Below are positions 5,914-13,373 of a stretch of DNA of 20,283 bases, in pieces. The DNA lies in IMG/VR virus record IMGVR_UViG_3300028384_000335, positions 1-20,283 of that record. One strand, 5' to 3'. This DNA is from a virus. Below the pieces are notes generated by a model, which worked only from the letters and a program-made list of their open reading frames with translations, did not search any database and was not told the origin of the DNA. How positions within the stretch are numbered: position 1 is the first letter of the stretch; the number at the start of each line of letters is the position of its first letter. The position numbers and the translations under genes are program-made.

Positions 5914-6324
5914 ATGGACTTCTCTAATTTTCTAAAATCAGCTGTACCTCCTCTGTATGAAGCAGAAGGTAAAGATCCCACGTGCCCCAAAGGATTTAAG
6001 TGGGATTCCGCTGCTGGTTGCTGTATGCCTCACACTCCAAAAGGGGAAGAGAGTTCCAATCCTGGAGATCAGGCACCAGCATTTACTCCAAACTATAATG
6101 TGTGGGGAGCGACAGGAATTGATGGTGATGGATGGGCAATTGGCGTTGAAGAATCCTACACACAAGGTCCAGATGATTATGAGAGATATGATAAGGAAAA
6201 GAAAGAATTTGAAAAGAAAGATCGCAGAATGAAATATGGAAAGTCTGGCGATTCAACAGGTCTGAAGCCAGGTGAAGTGAAAAGATTCAATAAAGTAACT
6301 GGGCGGTGGGAGTCGAACAAATGA
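5914..6324 (+). CDS. Candidate internal head protein with capsid-targeting-like N-terminus
   Basis: The 136-aa product begins MDFSNFLKSAVPPLYEAEGK. The M-x-F-x-x-F-L pattern followed by L-Y-E-A resembles T4 capsid-targeting peptides and the T4 prohead protease site (L/I-x-E, cut before A or G), so residues 1-16 may be removed in the prohead. A Cys cluster follows (C24-PKGFKWDSAAG-C36-C37), then a Gly/Asp/Trp-rich part and a basic, Lys-rich end (KKEFEKKDRRMKYGKSG). A GTG at 5902 would extend it by four residues, but the ATG at 5914 fits the leader pattern better. It overlaps the next gene by ATGA (6321-6324). Function is unknown. Confidence 0.65.
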   Translation: MDFSNFLKSAVPPLYEAEGKDPTCPKGFKWDSAAGCCMPHTPKGEESSNPGDQAPAFTPNYNVWGATGIDGDGWAIGVEESYTQGPDDYERYDKEKKEFEKKDRRMKYGKSGDSTGLKPGEVKRFNKVTGRWESNK

Positions 6325-7157
6325 AGAGATTGAGCGATTTCATCAAAGAAGATGAGAGTAAAGCAAAGAAAGAAGCTCTAAGACTCGGACTGAAATATAA
6401 AGGATTCGGTAATTGGGTCGACCCTGCCACAGGACAGACCTATAGAACCGTTGAGGATCAATTGGTGCCGGTTGAGGGAGAAGATTCAGCCGATATGGCC
6501 GATGTCGGTGCCGATATCGGAAAGGAACCCCGAACCTCTGGAATTACTCCAGGAAATGTCCCAAAGAATGTACAGAATGTCCTAAAGGCTCCGGATCCGG
6601 GAGAGGCAAAATCTCCTGGATTGATTGGTTGGTATGCTGGTCCTGACGGAGATACTTTGGTTGGTGACAACCCAACTAATCTTGGCACTCCTGATGATTC
6701 ATTCGAGAGAAAACGCAACAACCCGAACTGGGTAGCTGGACCTGAAGGATCCAACTTCACAAACGTCGACACAGGGAAGGTAGTCTCTGGTGAGTGGCCA
6801 GCGTGGAAGCCAATGGTTGGCGAATCTCTGAATGAAATCAATGCTGATTGGCCAGGCAAATCACAAGGTAAACCTTTGATTCCTGATTCTGCTCCTCCTG
6901 TTCCTGATTCTGAGAATCCAGCAAAGCAGAGAATGAAGAAGATTATGGGTAAGAAACCCGCTTCTGAAAGAACAAACAGAGAAGCTCAGAGTGCTCTGAA
7001 TAAAATGAGAGCAAATCCAGATCAACAGACTGTTTTTGGAAGGCAACTTGCTTCCATGATGAAGATTGCTAATCGTCCGGCTGCTCCAGATCCTTTTGCC
7101 ACTTATCCACAACCACCTGACACGCTTGACATCGAAAGAAACGAGAGAATGAGATGA
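6321..7157 (+). CDS. Candidate internal head protein with WVDPxTG module
   Basis: This 278-aa protein starts MKRLSDFIKEDESKAKKE, close to the T4 internal-protein leader MKTYQEFIxEA, with I-K-E a possible processing site. Residues 17-52 (EALRLGLKYKGFGNWVDPATGQ..RTV...LV) form a module that occurs twice more in the 554-aa protein at 8561. The rest is Pro/Gly/Asn-rich and probably extended, with a basic helix near 205-250. The ATG at 6321 overlaps the preceding stop; an upstream in-frame GTG (6306) is less likely. Its own stop overlaps the kinase-like gene's ATG (7154-7157), so both are probably made together. No enzymatic motif is visible. Confidence 0.65.
   Translation: MKRLSDFIKEDESKAKKEALRLGLKYKGFGNWVDPATGQTYRTVEDQLVPVEGEDSADMADVGADIGKEPRTSGITPGNVPKNVQNVLKAPDPGEAKSPGLIGWYAGPDGDTLVGDNPTNLGTPDDSFERKRNNPNWVAGPEGSNFTNVDTGKVVSGEWPAWKPMVGESLNEINADWPGKSQGKPLIPDSAPPVPDSENPAKQRMKKIMGKKPASERTNREAQSALNKMRANPDQQTVFGRQLASMMKIANRPAAPDPFATYPQPPDTLDIERNERMR
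6369..6476 (+). repeat. WVDPxTG module, copy in the 278-aa protein
   Basis: Encodes residues 17-52, pattern A/E-x-LGL-x(4-5)-G-x-WVDPxTGQ-x(2)-RTV-x(3)-LV. Two related copies are at 8648-8758 and 8843-8956 in another gene, so this is a shared protein module and not a DNA repeat. Confidence 0.6.
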
Positions 7158-8266
7158 ATAAGATTGCCAGAGGTTTGGTTCAGGATCCAGATTATGACAT
7201 GGGAGAAATAGATTTTGATGATGATGGTTATTTGGCAGAAGGTGCATTTGGTTCTGTTTATCTGAGACCAGATGGAAATGTGGTGAAGAAAGGAATGATT
7301 GGTCCTGATGAACTCAAGGCACTTCATGCCATGAAAGACAATCCTCGATTCCCCACTCTTATCAATGCGAAGTTTGAAACTCCCTTCAAGAACTTCTCTG
7401 CTGAGTACAACAACCCAATGAATGTTGATAATGAAAGAAGGGGTACTGCAGGTTATTGGGATCCTGATGATGCTTCAGACTTCGAAAGAAAGTTTCCCGG
7501 TGCAGAAGGAACTTATGCAATGACTCCAGCGAAGGGTCAGGAACTCTTCAGTGTTTTCGAAAGTCTGGATGATGAGACAAAGGATAAAGCAATGAGAAAC
7601 TTCTGGAAAGCTAGAGGTGATCTTCATAAGGCAGGTTTCTCTCATAATGACATGCACGGAGGAAACATCTTTGTGGATCCTGAAACTGGAGAAGTGAACA
7701 TCATCGACCTTGGGCTCGCAAAAGAAAACCGCAGATCCGCACTGATGGAAGCTCTGGGAGGAATGGATTATGAGCAGGGTGAGGATTATCAGCTAAGTGG
7801 GCAACTCTCAGGTGCTCAACTCAGCGATAGAATGAGAGATCTCTTTGATAAAAACAGAAGTAAAGTGGAGCAGATGATTATGGATAACATGCCAGCTGAA
7901 GCTTCAGAGTACGATGATTATGATGAGGATGAAGATTATTCGGAGCAGTTTGAAAGAGGCACCGAAGCACTTCAGTACCTTCTTGGTGGTGGAATCAGAA
8001 TGGAAAACTTTATGTTGGATAAGCTGGGGGAGGACATTCCATTCCTAAAAGATGATAAGAACGTTGAGGAATTGATTAAAGTTCTTTATGATGAGGTTGG
8101 TCAATCCGAACTGGCAGATAGAATGTCAGATGCCTTCACAAAGAGGCAAAATGACAGCAAGATTATCAGAGCAGCGGATAAGATTAGAAAGAGCAAAGGA
8201 CAGGCACCAATTGATGTGAAGAATCGTAACGTTATTCCTCCAAGGTTCATGGACTTTGACGATTGA
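7154..8266 (+). CDS. Protein kinase-like protein
   Basis: The 370-aa protein has the main kinase-fold landmarks in order: a Gly-rich loop AEGAFGSVYL (28-37), a Lys in VVKKG (45-46), a candidate alpha-C Glu (E53), a catalytic loop H164-N-D166-MHGG-N171, and a metal-binding D185-L-G in NIIDLGLAK. All catalytic residues (Lys, Asp, Asn, Asp) are present, so it is likely active. The HND-x-HGGN form recalls RIO, ABC1 and aminoglycoside-kinase-like groups more than typical Hanks kinases. The C-terminal half (about 195-370) is charged, helical and unassigned. It is translationally coupled to the 278-aa gene. Targets may be host proteins, by analogy with T7 gp0.7, but the sequence does not show this. 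Small-molecule phosphorylation is an alternative. Confidence 0.8.
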   Translation: MNKIARGLVQDPDYDMGEIDFDDDGYLAEGAFGSVYLRPDGNVVKKGMIGPDELKALHAMKDNPRFPTLINAKFETPFKNFSAEYNNPMNVDNERRGTAGYWDPDDASDFERKFPGAEGTYAMTPAKGQELFSVFESLDDETKDKAMRNFWKARGDLHKAGFSHNDMHGGNIFVDPETGEVNIIDLGLAKENRRSALMEALGGMDYEQGEDYQLSGQLSGAQLSDRMRDLFDKNRSKVEQMIMDNMPAEASEYDDYDEDEDYSEQFERGTEALQYLLGGGIRMENFMLDKLGEDIPFLKDDKNVEELIKVLYDEVGQSELADRMSDAFTKRQNDSKIIRAADKIRKSKGQAPIDVKNRNVIPPRFMDFDD

Positions 8267-8275
8267 TGTTATAAT
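8246..8275 (+). promoter_or_regulatory. Extended -10 promoter
   Basis: TGTTATAAT (TATAAT at 8270-8275) lies 24 bases before the ATG at 8300. At an 18-base spacing the -35 would be TTCATG, which is poor. A TTGACG at 8256-8261 is too close (8 bases) to act as its -35. Confidence 0.6.
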
Positions 8276-8299
8276 GAGAGCAAACTAAAGGAGACACCA

Positions 8300-8530
8300 A
8301 TGAAACGTTTAGACCAGTTCTTCGAATCAGAAGACGACAGAAAAGTAAGACCAACAAAAAAGAATGAGGGCAAGGATGACAAAAAGTTTATCGCTCTGAT
8401 GGATCAGTATAAGATGCTTCGCCGTCAGAAAGACAGAACAGAATCAGCTAAAGTACTCAAGCAAGCACTCGAACTTTCCAAAGAAGGAGACGTCTCTGAT
8501 AAAGCAAAGATGGCTGCTGCTTATCTTTGA
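8300..8530 (+). CDS. Small charged protein, unknown function
   Basis: The 76-aa protein has a clear AAAGGAG Shine-Dalgarno (8287-8293) before its ATG. It starts MKRLDQFFESEDD, again similar to the capsid-targeting pattern (F-F-E-S), and is otherwise highly charged and helical (YKMLRRQKDRTESAKVLKQ). Because it has an early-type promoter, packaging is less convincing for it than for its neighbours. The end is followed two bases later by a perfect late box for the next gene. Confidence 0.65.
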   Translation: MKRLDQFFESEDDRKVRPTKKNEGKDDKKFIALMDQYKMLRRQKDRTESAKVLKQALELSKEGDVSDKAKMAAAYL

Positions 8531-8531
8531 T

Positions 8532-8539
8532 TATAAATA
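8532..8539 (+). promoter_or_regulatory. T4 late promoter box, exact TATAAATA
   Basis: TATAAATA is identical to the T4 late consensus and lies 21 bases before the ATG at 8561, directly after the preceding stop. It is the best late box in the window and likely drives the 554-aa and 737-aa genes. Confidence 0.75.
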
Positions 8540-8560
8540 AGAGAAAGTATACTGAATGTA

Positions 8561-10225
8561 ATGTCTGAGTCGCGTTGGAGAAATTGGGTCGATAATTCGG
8601 TCAAAACAAATCGCGGTTTCAGAACCTTTATGGAAGGCCGCGCTGCTGAAGAGGCAAGGAAAGCAGGTCTCGTTTCCGACTTCTATGGTCGATGGAAGAA
8701 TCCAGAAACCGGTGAAGTTATCGCCAAAACAGTCGGAGATAGACTTGTCTATCTTGATGCTGATGAAGTGTCGAATCCAGGAGCAAGAGATCCTGAAGCG
8801 GATATGGGAAACCCCACCAGTGCTGCTAGTGGTCTCAGTCCTGCTGACAGAGCAAGAGCTCTTGGTCTTCAATCAGATGGTTCAGGTGGTTATGTCGACC
8901 CACAGACCGGCCAGGTCGCTGCCAGAACAGTGAATGGTGAGTTGGTATTCTACGACAGTCGCGGAAGCGGTGGTGCGGTTTCTGATGGTGCTGGCGGACA
9001 GGCGATGGTTCAGTCACAACCATCATGGAAAGATCCTGTGACTGGTGTCATCATCGTTCCTCCCGCAAAACCAGAGACTCCTTATGAATATGAGGCCATT
9101 CCTGCCGCTGTACCAGCACAGTCTCCTATGGGTTTCCAAAGCTTCTTGGACCAAAAGAGAAAGGAGATGTATGATAGTCAGGCTGCTGCGGCAGGGGCGG
9201 CGCCTCCTCAGGAGGCAGAAGCAGAATTAGAGCAAGAAACAGAGGCAGAAGAGAGTCCAGCGATGGCTAACTATCGCGAAGAGATGCAGGATGTCATTGG
9301 TTTGGCACGAGAAAGTGGAGACGAAGAAAAAATTATACAAGCCGATAAAGCAGAAAAGTTAATCAATAGTGATGAATTTAAGAAAGAAGTTCAAGAATAC
9401 TTTGAGCTCGCACCAGAAGATAAGCAAGAAGACATTCTAGACCTAGCCATAGAACTTGCAATTGTTACTGCCAAAAATGAAAGAGCCGAAGAATTATTAA
9501 AAGAAATCGATGACAATGATTCTTTAAGTGAAGAAGAGAGAAAAAAACAAACTAACGAGTTACTCGATAAACGGGATTATGACTTCCCTCACGTACTCAA
9601 GAAAGAAATTGAGGATATTGTCGGAGAGTTTCGATCTTCCGATCCGGAGGTGGATGAATATCCAGAAGAAGAAAAGAGGTATGATGGTGACAAGATATTC
9701 TACGATTTGAAATCTGTCAATCCATATGGATCTGATTTGGCTCCCTTTGATTATGATGATGTGGAAGTTGAAGCTAAAAACATTCTCAAAGATAATGGGA
9801 ATCCTTCTGGTATCAAAGGTCTCACTCGTATTGATTGGTATAACCAAAAAGAAGGAGAGATTCCTAACAGTGAAAAGAAAAGTAACGCTTTCGATGCTCT
9901 GAAGGTCTGGAGAAGACAAGTGCTTCCCGATTTGAAACCTGGAACTGTCGTTTACAATGCACCTATGGAAGGTGGAAGAGGCGATAATGCAAGAGAAAGA
10001 ATCTACACACTCGCAGGATTTGGCCCTCTGGATAAAGAGAAAGGTGTGCAACTTGGTGTTGTTGTCCAAGATGAGCAGGGCAAAAACAAGGTTGTACCTA
10101 TTGGAGAAGAGGAAGGAGGAAGAAGAAGGAGAAGAGTTGCAGAATCCATTATGTGGATGTTGGATGATGAAATAAATAACTTCGAAGAATATCGATTAAT
10201 GGAAAGTCTCTTTCATGGATTATAA
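8561..10225 (+). CDS. Modular late protein with two WVDPxTG repeats and the GGRGxNARER module
   Basis: The 554-aa protein begins with a charged, Trp-containing segment and has F-M-E-G at residues 23-26, a candidate prohead protease site. Residues 30-66 and 95-132 are two copies of the WxDPxTG module also found in the 278-aa protein, with a partial third copy (SWKDPVTGVIIV, 155-166). A Pro/Ala/Glu-rich linker and an acidic helical region (about 210-400) follow. Residues 444-514 (DALKVWRRQVLPDL, PMEGGRGDNARERIY, AGFG) match the module of the 776-aa protein. A run of five Arg lies near the end. It has links to two other proteins of this window and a perfect late promoter. Function is unknown; a virion or injected role is inferred. 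It overlaps the 737-aa gene by 11 bases. Confidence 0.75.
   Translation: MSESRWRNWVDNSVKTNRGFRTFMEGRAAEEARKAGLVSDFYGRWKNPETGEVIAKTVGDRLVYLDADEVSNPGARDPEADMGNPTSAASGLSPADRARALGLQSDGSGGYVDPQTGQVAARTVNGELVFYDSRGSGGAVSDGAGGQAMVQSQPSWKDPVTGVIIVPPAKPETPYEYEAIPAAVPAQSPMGFQSFLDQKRKEMYDSQAAAAGAAPPQEAEAELEQETEAEESPAMANYREEMQDVIGLARESGDEEKIIQADKAEKLINSDEFKKEVQEYFELAPEDKQEDILDLAIELAIVTAKNERAEELLKEIDDNDSLSEEERKKQTNELLDKRDYDFPHVLKKEIEDIVGEFRSSDPEVDEYPEEEKRYDGDKIFYDLKSVNPYGSDLAPFDYDDVEVEAKNILKDNGNPSGIKGLTRIDWYNQKEGEIPNSEKKSNAFDALKVWRRQVLPDLKPGTVVYNAPMEGGRGDNARERIYTLAGFGPLDKEKGVQLGVVVQDEQGKNKVVPIGEEEGGRRRRRVAESIMWMLDDEINNFEEYRLMESLFHGL
8648..8758 (+). repeat. WxDPxTG module, first copy in the 554-aa protein
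   Basis: Encodes residues 30-66, with EARKAGLVSDFYGRWKNPET, then G-x-VIAKTVGDRLVYL. It aligns with residues 95-132 of the same protein and 17-52 of the 278-aa protein. Confidence 0.6.
8843..8956 (+). repeat. WxDPxTG module, second copy in the 554-aa protein
   Basis: Encodes residues 95-132, with RARALGLQSDGSGGYVDPQT, then GQVAARTVNGELVFY. The conserved core is LGL, G-x-[WY]-V-D-P-x-T-G-Q, R-T-V, L-V. Confidence 0.6.
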
Positions 10226-12428
10226 GAAATTTATATCCGAAGCACCTAGAGTCTATCCTGCTTCTCCACCCAAATCAAAAGAATTAAATCCCACTCAGAA
10301 AGCAGTCAAGGATGCTGGAGATGTTGGTAAGAGAGAAATCGTTCAAAAAGCTACTGGGAAGACAGTTTCTAATAAAAACTATGGTAGAGAAGCGAGAAAA
10401 CTTACCACCAAAGGCATCGATACTCAGTGGGATGATGGACTGAGTAGAGAAGTAGGAAAAACATATGGAAGTGACGTATCTCCACAGGATACGGTTCCCG
10501 ATACTCCTGCTCCATCATTCAAAAAAGATGATGACTCTGAGAGAGATCGACTGGTTGATAGGGCACTCACACTGACTGCTCCAGATGCTATGAAGCAGAA
10601 GAAAAGAGAAGCGGTATCGGATCGTCAAGGTGCTGGAGCTTCTCCAGAATTGCAATCCGATTTTGAGGGGATTGTGAAAGCTCTTCAAGCTAAAAGAGAA
10701 GGTAAACCTGTAGATCCGAAATATGATTATGAAGATCTAGAACTTTCTCAAAAACAAAAAGAGTTAGGTGCGAGAGCTAAAATATCTGCAGCGAAATTGA
10801 CAGATCAACAAAAAGATCTTGTCAGGGGTATCGAATATAAAGATGGTGAGCCTGTAGACCAAGAATCGGCGCCAGAGAGAATGGATCGAGCTGCTCGAGC
10901 CATAGGACCACTGGGTGCGTTGACCGGAGACAAGAATGTTGATGATGAGATGAATAAGCTCATCCGATCTGCACAATCCGGAAATGTTAGAGCGCAACTT
11001 AAGTTAAGAGATCTTGAAATTGATGATCTCGATGACATCATCTACACTCGCCATTCCCAACAACCAGAAGCGTCCAATCTACCACGAGTTTTAGATGCTG
11101 ACGCGATTTCGACTCTCGGTGCCCTCACCAGCGACAAAAGAGAAGGTAGCAAATTGAAGAGAGACTCACAAGAGATCTCATCACAAAAGAAAAAGGTTGG
11201 AGAGAATCCACTAAACCCAAGTCCATCAAAGAGAGATTATGAGAATCTAGATGATCGTCTTCTTAAAAAGAATTATGAATCCGGAAAGCTAACGAAAAAG
11301 GAATACGACAAACAACTCAAAATCAATAAAGCTCTTCTGGGAGATGGCACAGAACCAAATGCAGAAGCGCTTCAAAAAGAAATCTTTACTCACGAAGTTG
11401 ATGATGATGCCATCGATCAATTCATGCAAATGTATGCTGGCGCCGAGCTGTCAAATGTCGGTGGCCGCGGCCTCGACCCAAAAAGAATGAAAGCGGCATA
11501 TGGTGGAGATTTAGAAAGTGAATTAGAATCCCTTGGCCTTTCTCCTAAGGACATTGAAGAATTCAAAGTTGAAGGAGCCCCCGATGGTGTGTGGAATCTC
11601 GCCGCCATGCAGAAGGCAAAAAATGCAGACATAAGAAAACTAGTTCCAATCGCTAATCAGAATCGACTGAAAGGTGTGATTGAAACTTACCTAAAGCAGG
11701 GTGGAAGAGATGCTTATGCCAGACACGAGGGTATAAGGTCAATTCTCGACATGAACTTGGAACATATCCATAGTTTAGATGCTGGTGGATATGACCACCC
11801 AGATAACTGGTCATGGGCAGGAGAAGAACTCAATAAGTTTAAGAATGCAAGAAACTTAATCGCTCATACTCAAAGTAAATTAGATGATGAGAAAGAAGTA
11901 CAAGTACCACAAGAATATCAAAGAAGTACTTTCTCAGATATAACACAGAAAGCGAAAGCAGCAGAAACAAAAAAAGAGCAACAGAAATGGAAGGATTCTT
12001 ATTCCGATTTCTTTGGAGGAAAGAGTCCAACTATTGGTGCTGGTGGAATTCCTGCTGCTTCTTATCTAAATTTTGATGCTGATACTATACAATCATTCAG
12101 ACAGAAAGCTATGGATGAGTTTGGAGTGGACCAAGAAGTAGCAGATTCTATGTTCCCCACACCAAAAGAAGTAGTTACTCGCAAAGGATTGTTGGATGGA
12201 CTTGATGACTATGAAGCAGCTAGATTGCAAAAAGAAAAGGAAAGAGTTCTAAGAGACACTGGATTGGAAAGACTTAAGAAATCTCTCGGATTTAGAAGTC
12301 AAGATGATGCAGCTGCTAGTGTAGCAGGCAAAGAATTCTTGAGAAGATTAGATACTTGGGGAGTGGAACCACCAACAGAAGACCAACAACCACCGGCACG
12401 CAGAAGAAGAGCAAGGGGTGCATTCTAA
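10215..12428 (+). CDS. Candidate internal head protein with HNH endonuclease-like motif
   Basis: The 737-aa protein starts MDYKKFISEAPR, very close to the T4 internal-protein leader MKTYQEFIxEA, with I-S-E-A as an ideal prohead protease site. A long, charged, mostly helical region follows, with a short repeated motif LGALT[GS]DK (near residues 234 and 304) and a SHOCT-like segment (LLKKNYESGKLTKKEYDKQL, near 348-367). At 516-544 lies an HNH-like pattern: E516-H517-I, GGYDHPDN531, then N540-KFK. The H-to-N spacing of 14 and N-to-N of 9 fits HNN-type nucleases. The tail is Arg-rich (RRRRARG). The ATG lies within the upstream gene, with GGAAAG 9 bases before. If packaged, this could be a DNA-cleaving or DNA-processing protein delivered to the host; that is inference. 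Confidence 0.7.
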   Translation: MDYKKFISEAPRVYPASPPKSKELNPTQKAVKDAGDVGKREIVQKATGKTVSNKNYGREARKLTTKGIDTQWDDGLSREVGKTYGSDVSPQDTVPDTPAPSFKKDDDSERDRLVDRALTLTAPDAMKQKKREAVSDRQGAGASPELQSDFEGIVKALQAKREGKPVDPKYDYEDLELSQKQKELGARAKISAAKLTDQQKDLVRGIEYKDGEPVDQESAPERMDRAARAIGPLGALTGDKNVDDEMNKLIRSAQSGNVRAQLKLRDLEIDDLDDIIYTRHSQQPEASNLPRVLDADAISTLGALTSDKREGSKLKRDSQEISSQKKKVGENPLNPSPSKRDYENLDDRLLKKNYESGKLTKKEYDKQLKINKALLGDGTEPNAEALQKEIFTHEVDDDAIDQFMQMYAGAELSNVGGRGLDPKRMKAAYGGDLESELESLGLSPKDIEEFKVEGAPDGVWNLAAMQKAKNADIRKLVPIANQNRLKGVIETYLKQGGRDAYARHEGIRSILDMNLEHIHSLDAGGYDHPDNWSWAGEELNKFKNARNLIAHTQSKLDDEKEVQVPQEYQRSTFSDITQKAKAAETKKEQQKWKDSYSDFFGGKSPTIGAGGIPAASYLNFDADTIQSFRQKAMDEFGVDQEVADSMFPTPKEVVTRKGLLDGLDDYEAARLQKEKERVLRDTGLERLKKSLGFRSQDDAAASVAGKEFLRRLDTWGVEPPTEDQQPPARRRRARGAF

Positions 12429-12434
12429 TCTCCA

Positions 12435-12463
12435 TTTACCACTCTCCTTTTTTGTGTTATAAT
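12435..12463 (+). promoter_or_regulatory. Sigma70-like early promoter for the methyltransferase
   Basis: TTTACC (12435-12440), a 17-base spacer and TGT-TATAAT (TATAAT at 12458-12463) form a promoter with an extended -10, 23 bases before the ATG at 12487. No late box is seen, so the gene is likely expressed early. Confidence 0.65.
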
Positions 12464-12486
12464 AATGCCGTGACAATGCTGCCTTT

Positions 12487-13341
12487 ATGTCTTTAGAAAT
12501 CAATAAAGTTCATCTGATGTCTAACATCGATGGGACTACCAAGATGGACCCAGAGTCTGTCAATCTGGTGGTTACATCTCCACCTTATGATAATCTACGT
12601 GAATACAATGAATCATCCACTTGGAACTTTGATGTGTTCAAGCAAGTGGCAGATGGTCTCATTCGTGTTTTGAAACCGGGTGGAGTGATTGCATGGAATG
12701 TTGCAGATGCCATTGTCGAACTTCACAATAAACAAGGAACTTCCAGAACAGGCACATCATTTCGTCAGTGCCTTTACTTTATGGATCATGGATTAAACTT
12801 CCACGATCATATCATTTACGAAAAACCTGCTGCTCGATTCTCTGCCTCTGCCTCCGGTAAGCGTTACTCTGATGTGTTTGAGTACGTTTTCATTCTTTCC
12901 AAAGGAACTCCGGACCACATGCAGGTGATTGCTGATAAAAAGAACAAAGGTTTCGGAACAACCTTCACCAAAGATGGAGGAAGGAATAAAGATGGCACTC
13001 GTAATCGAGATGCTGAGAGGAAACAGATTGCTGTGAAAGAGTTTGGTGTTCGCCATAACATCTGGAGAATCAATAACTCCTGTGGTGCACACGACATGCC
13101 CAAGGAAGCTTACGAACATCCCGCACTGATGCCTCAGGAACTGGCTGATGATTTGATTCGTTCTTATTCTCGCGAGGGTGATTTGGTGTTGGACCCATTC
13201 ATGGGCTCTGGTACCACTGCACGAATGGCTTATAAAAACAATCGCGATTACATTGGTTTTGAAATCGATCCCACTTATCACAAACTCTGTGAAGAAATCA
13301 ATGGGTCTGTAATGAATTCTGTGTTTGATAAGATTCTCTAA
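12487..13341 (+). CDS. DNA methyltransferase, N4-cytosine/N6-adenine beta-class
   Basis: The 284-aa protein transfers methyl groups from S-adenosylmethionine to an exocyclic amino group of DNA. The catalytic motif TSPPYDN (30-36) comes first and the SAM-binding motif LDPFMGSGTTA (235-245) near the C-terminus, the order of the beta class (the N6_N4_Mtase group, like many modification enzymes). SPPY is more usual in N4-cytosine enzymes than in N6-adenine ones, but does not prove specificity. The last part, NRDYIGFEID, is also typical. No restriction gene is next to it, so it is solitary. Likely roles are protection of phage DNA from host restriction or regulation. It has an early promoter, and its stop is embedded in the next gene's late box. 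Confidence 0.9.
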   Translation: MSLEINKVHLMSNIDGTTKMDPESVNLVVTSPPYDNLREYNESSTWNFDVFKQVADGLIRVLKPGGVIAWNVADAIVELHNKQGTSRTGTSFRQCLYFMDHGLNFHDHIIYEKPAARFSASASGKRYSDVFEYVFILSKGTPDHMQVIADKKNKGFGTTFTKDGGRNKDGTRNRDAERKQIAVKEFGVRHNIWRINNSCGAHDMPKEAYEHPALMPQELADDLIRSYSREGDLVLDPFMGSGTTARMAYKNNRDYIGFEIDPTYHKLCEEINGSVMNSVFDKIL

Positions 13342-13344
13342 ATA
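13337..13344 (+). promoter_or_regulatory. T4-type late promoter box (TCTAAATA)
   Basis: TCTAAATA contains the methyltransferase stop codon (13339-13341) and lies 29 bases before the ATG at 13374. Confidence 0.5.
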
Positions 13345-13373
13345 ACTAAAATACTACAGGAAATGGAAACCCC

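Noticed and set aside
7140-7160. Programmed frameshift joining the 278-aa protein to the kinase-like protein
   Set aside because: The frames differ by -1, but no slippery heptamer is visible; an ATGA overlap explains the arrangement.
9560-10069. Long open frame on the minus strand opposite the 554-aa gene
   Set aside because: It has no ribosome site or family resemblance and lies opposite a gene with recognisable repeated modules; all clear genes are on the + strand.
12410-12457. Rho-independent terminator before the methyltransferase
   Set aside because: There is a T-run (CTCCTTTTTT) but the only pairing with AAGGGGTG is bulged with a loop of about 19 bases.
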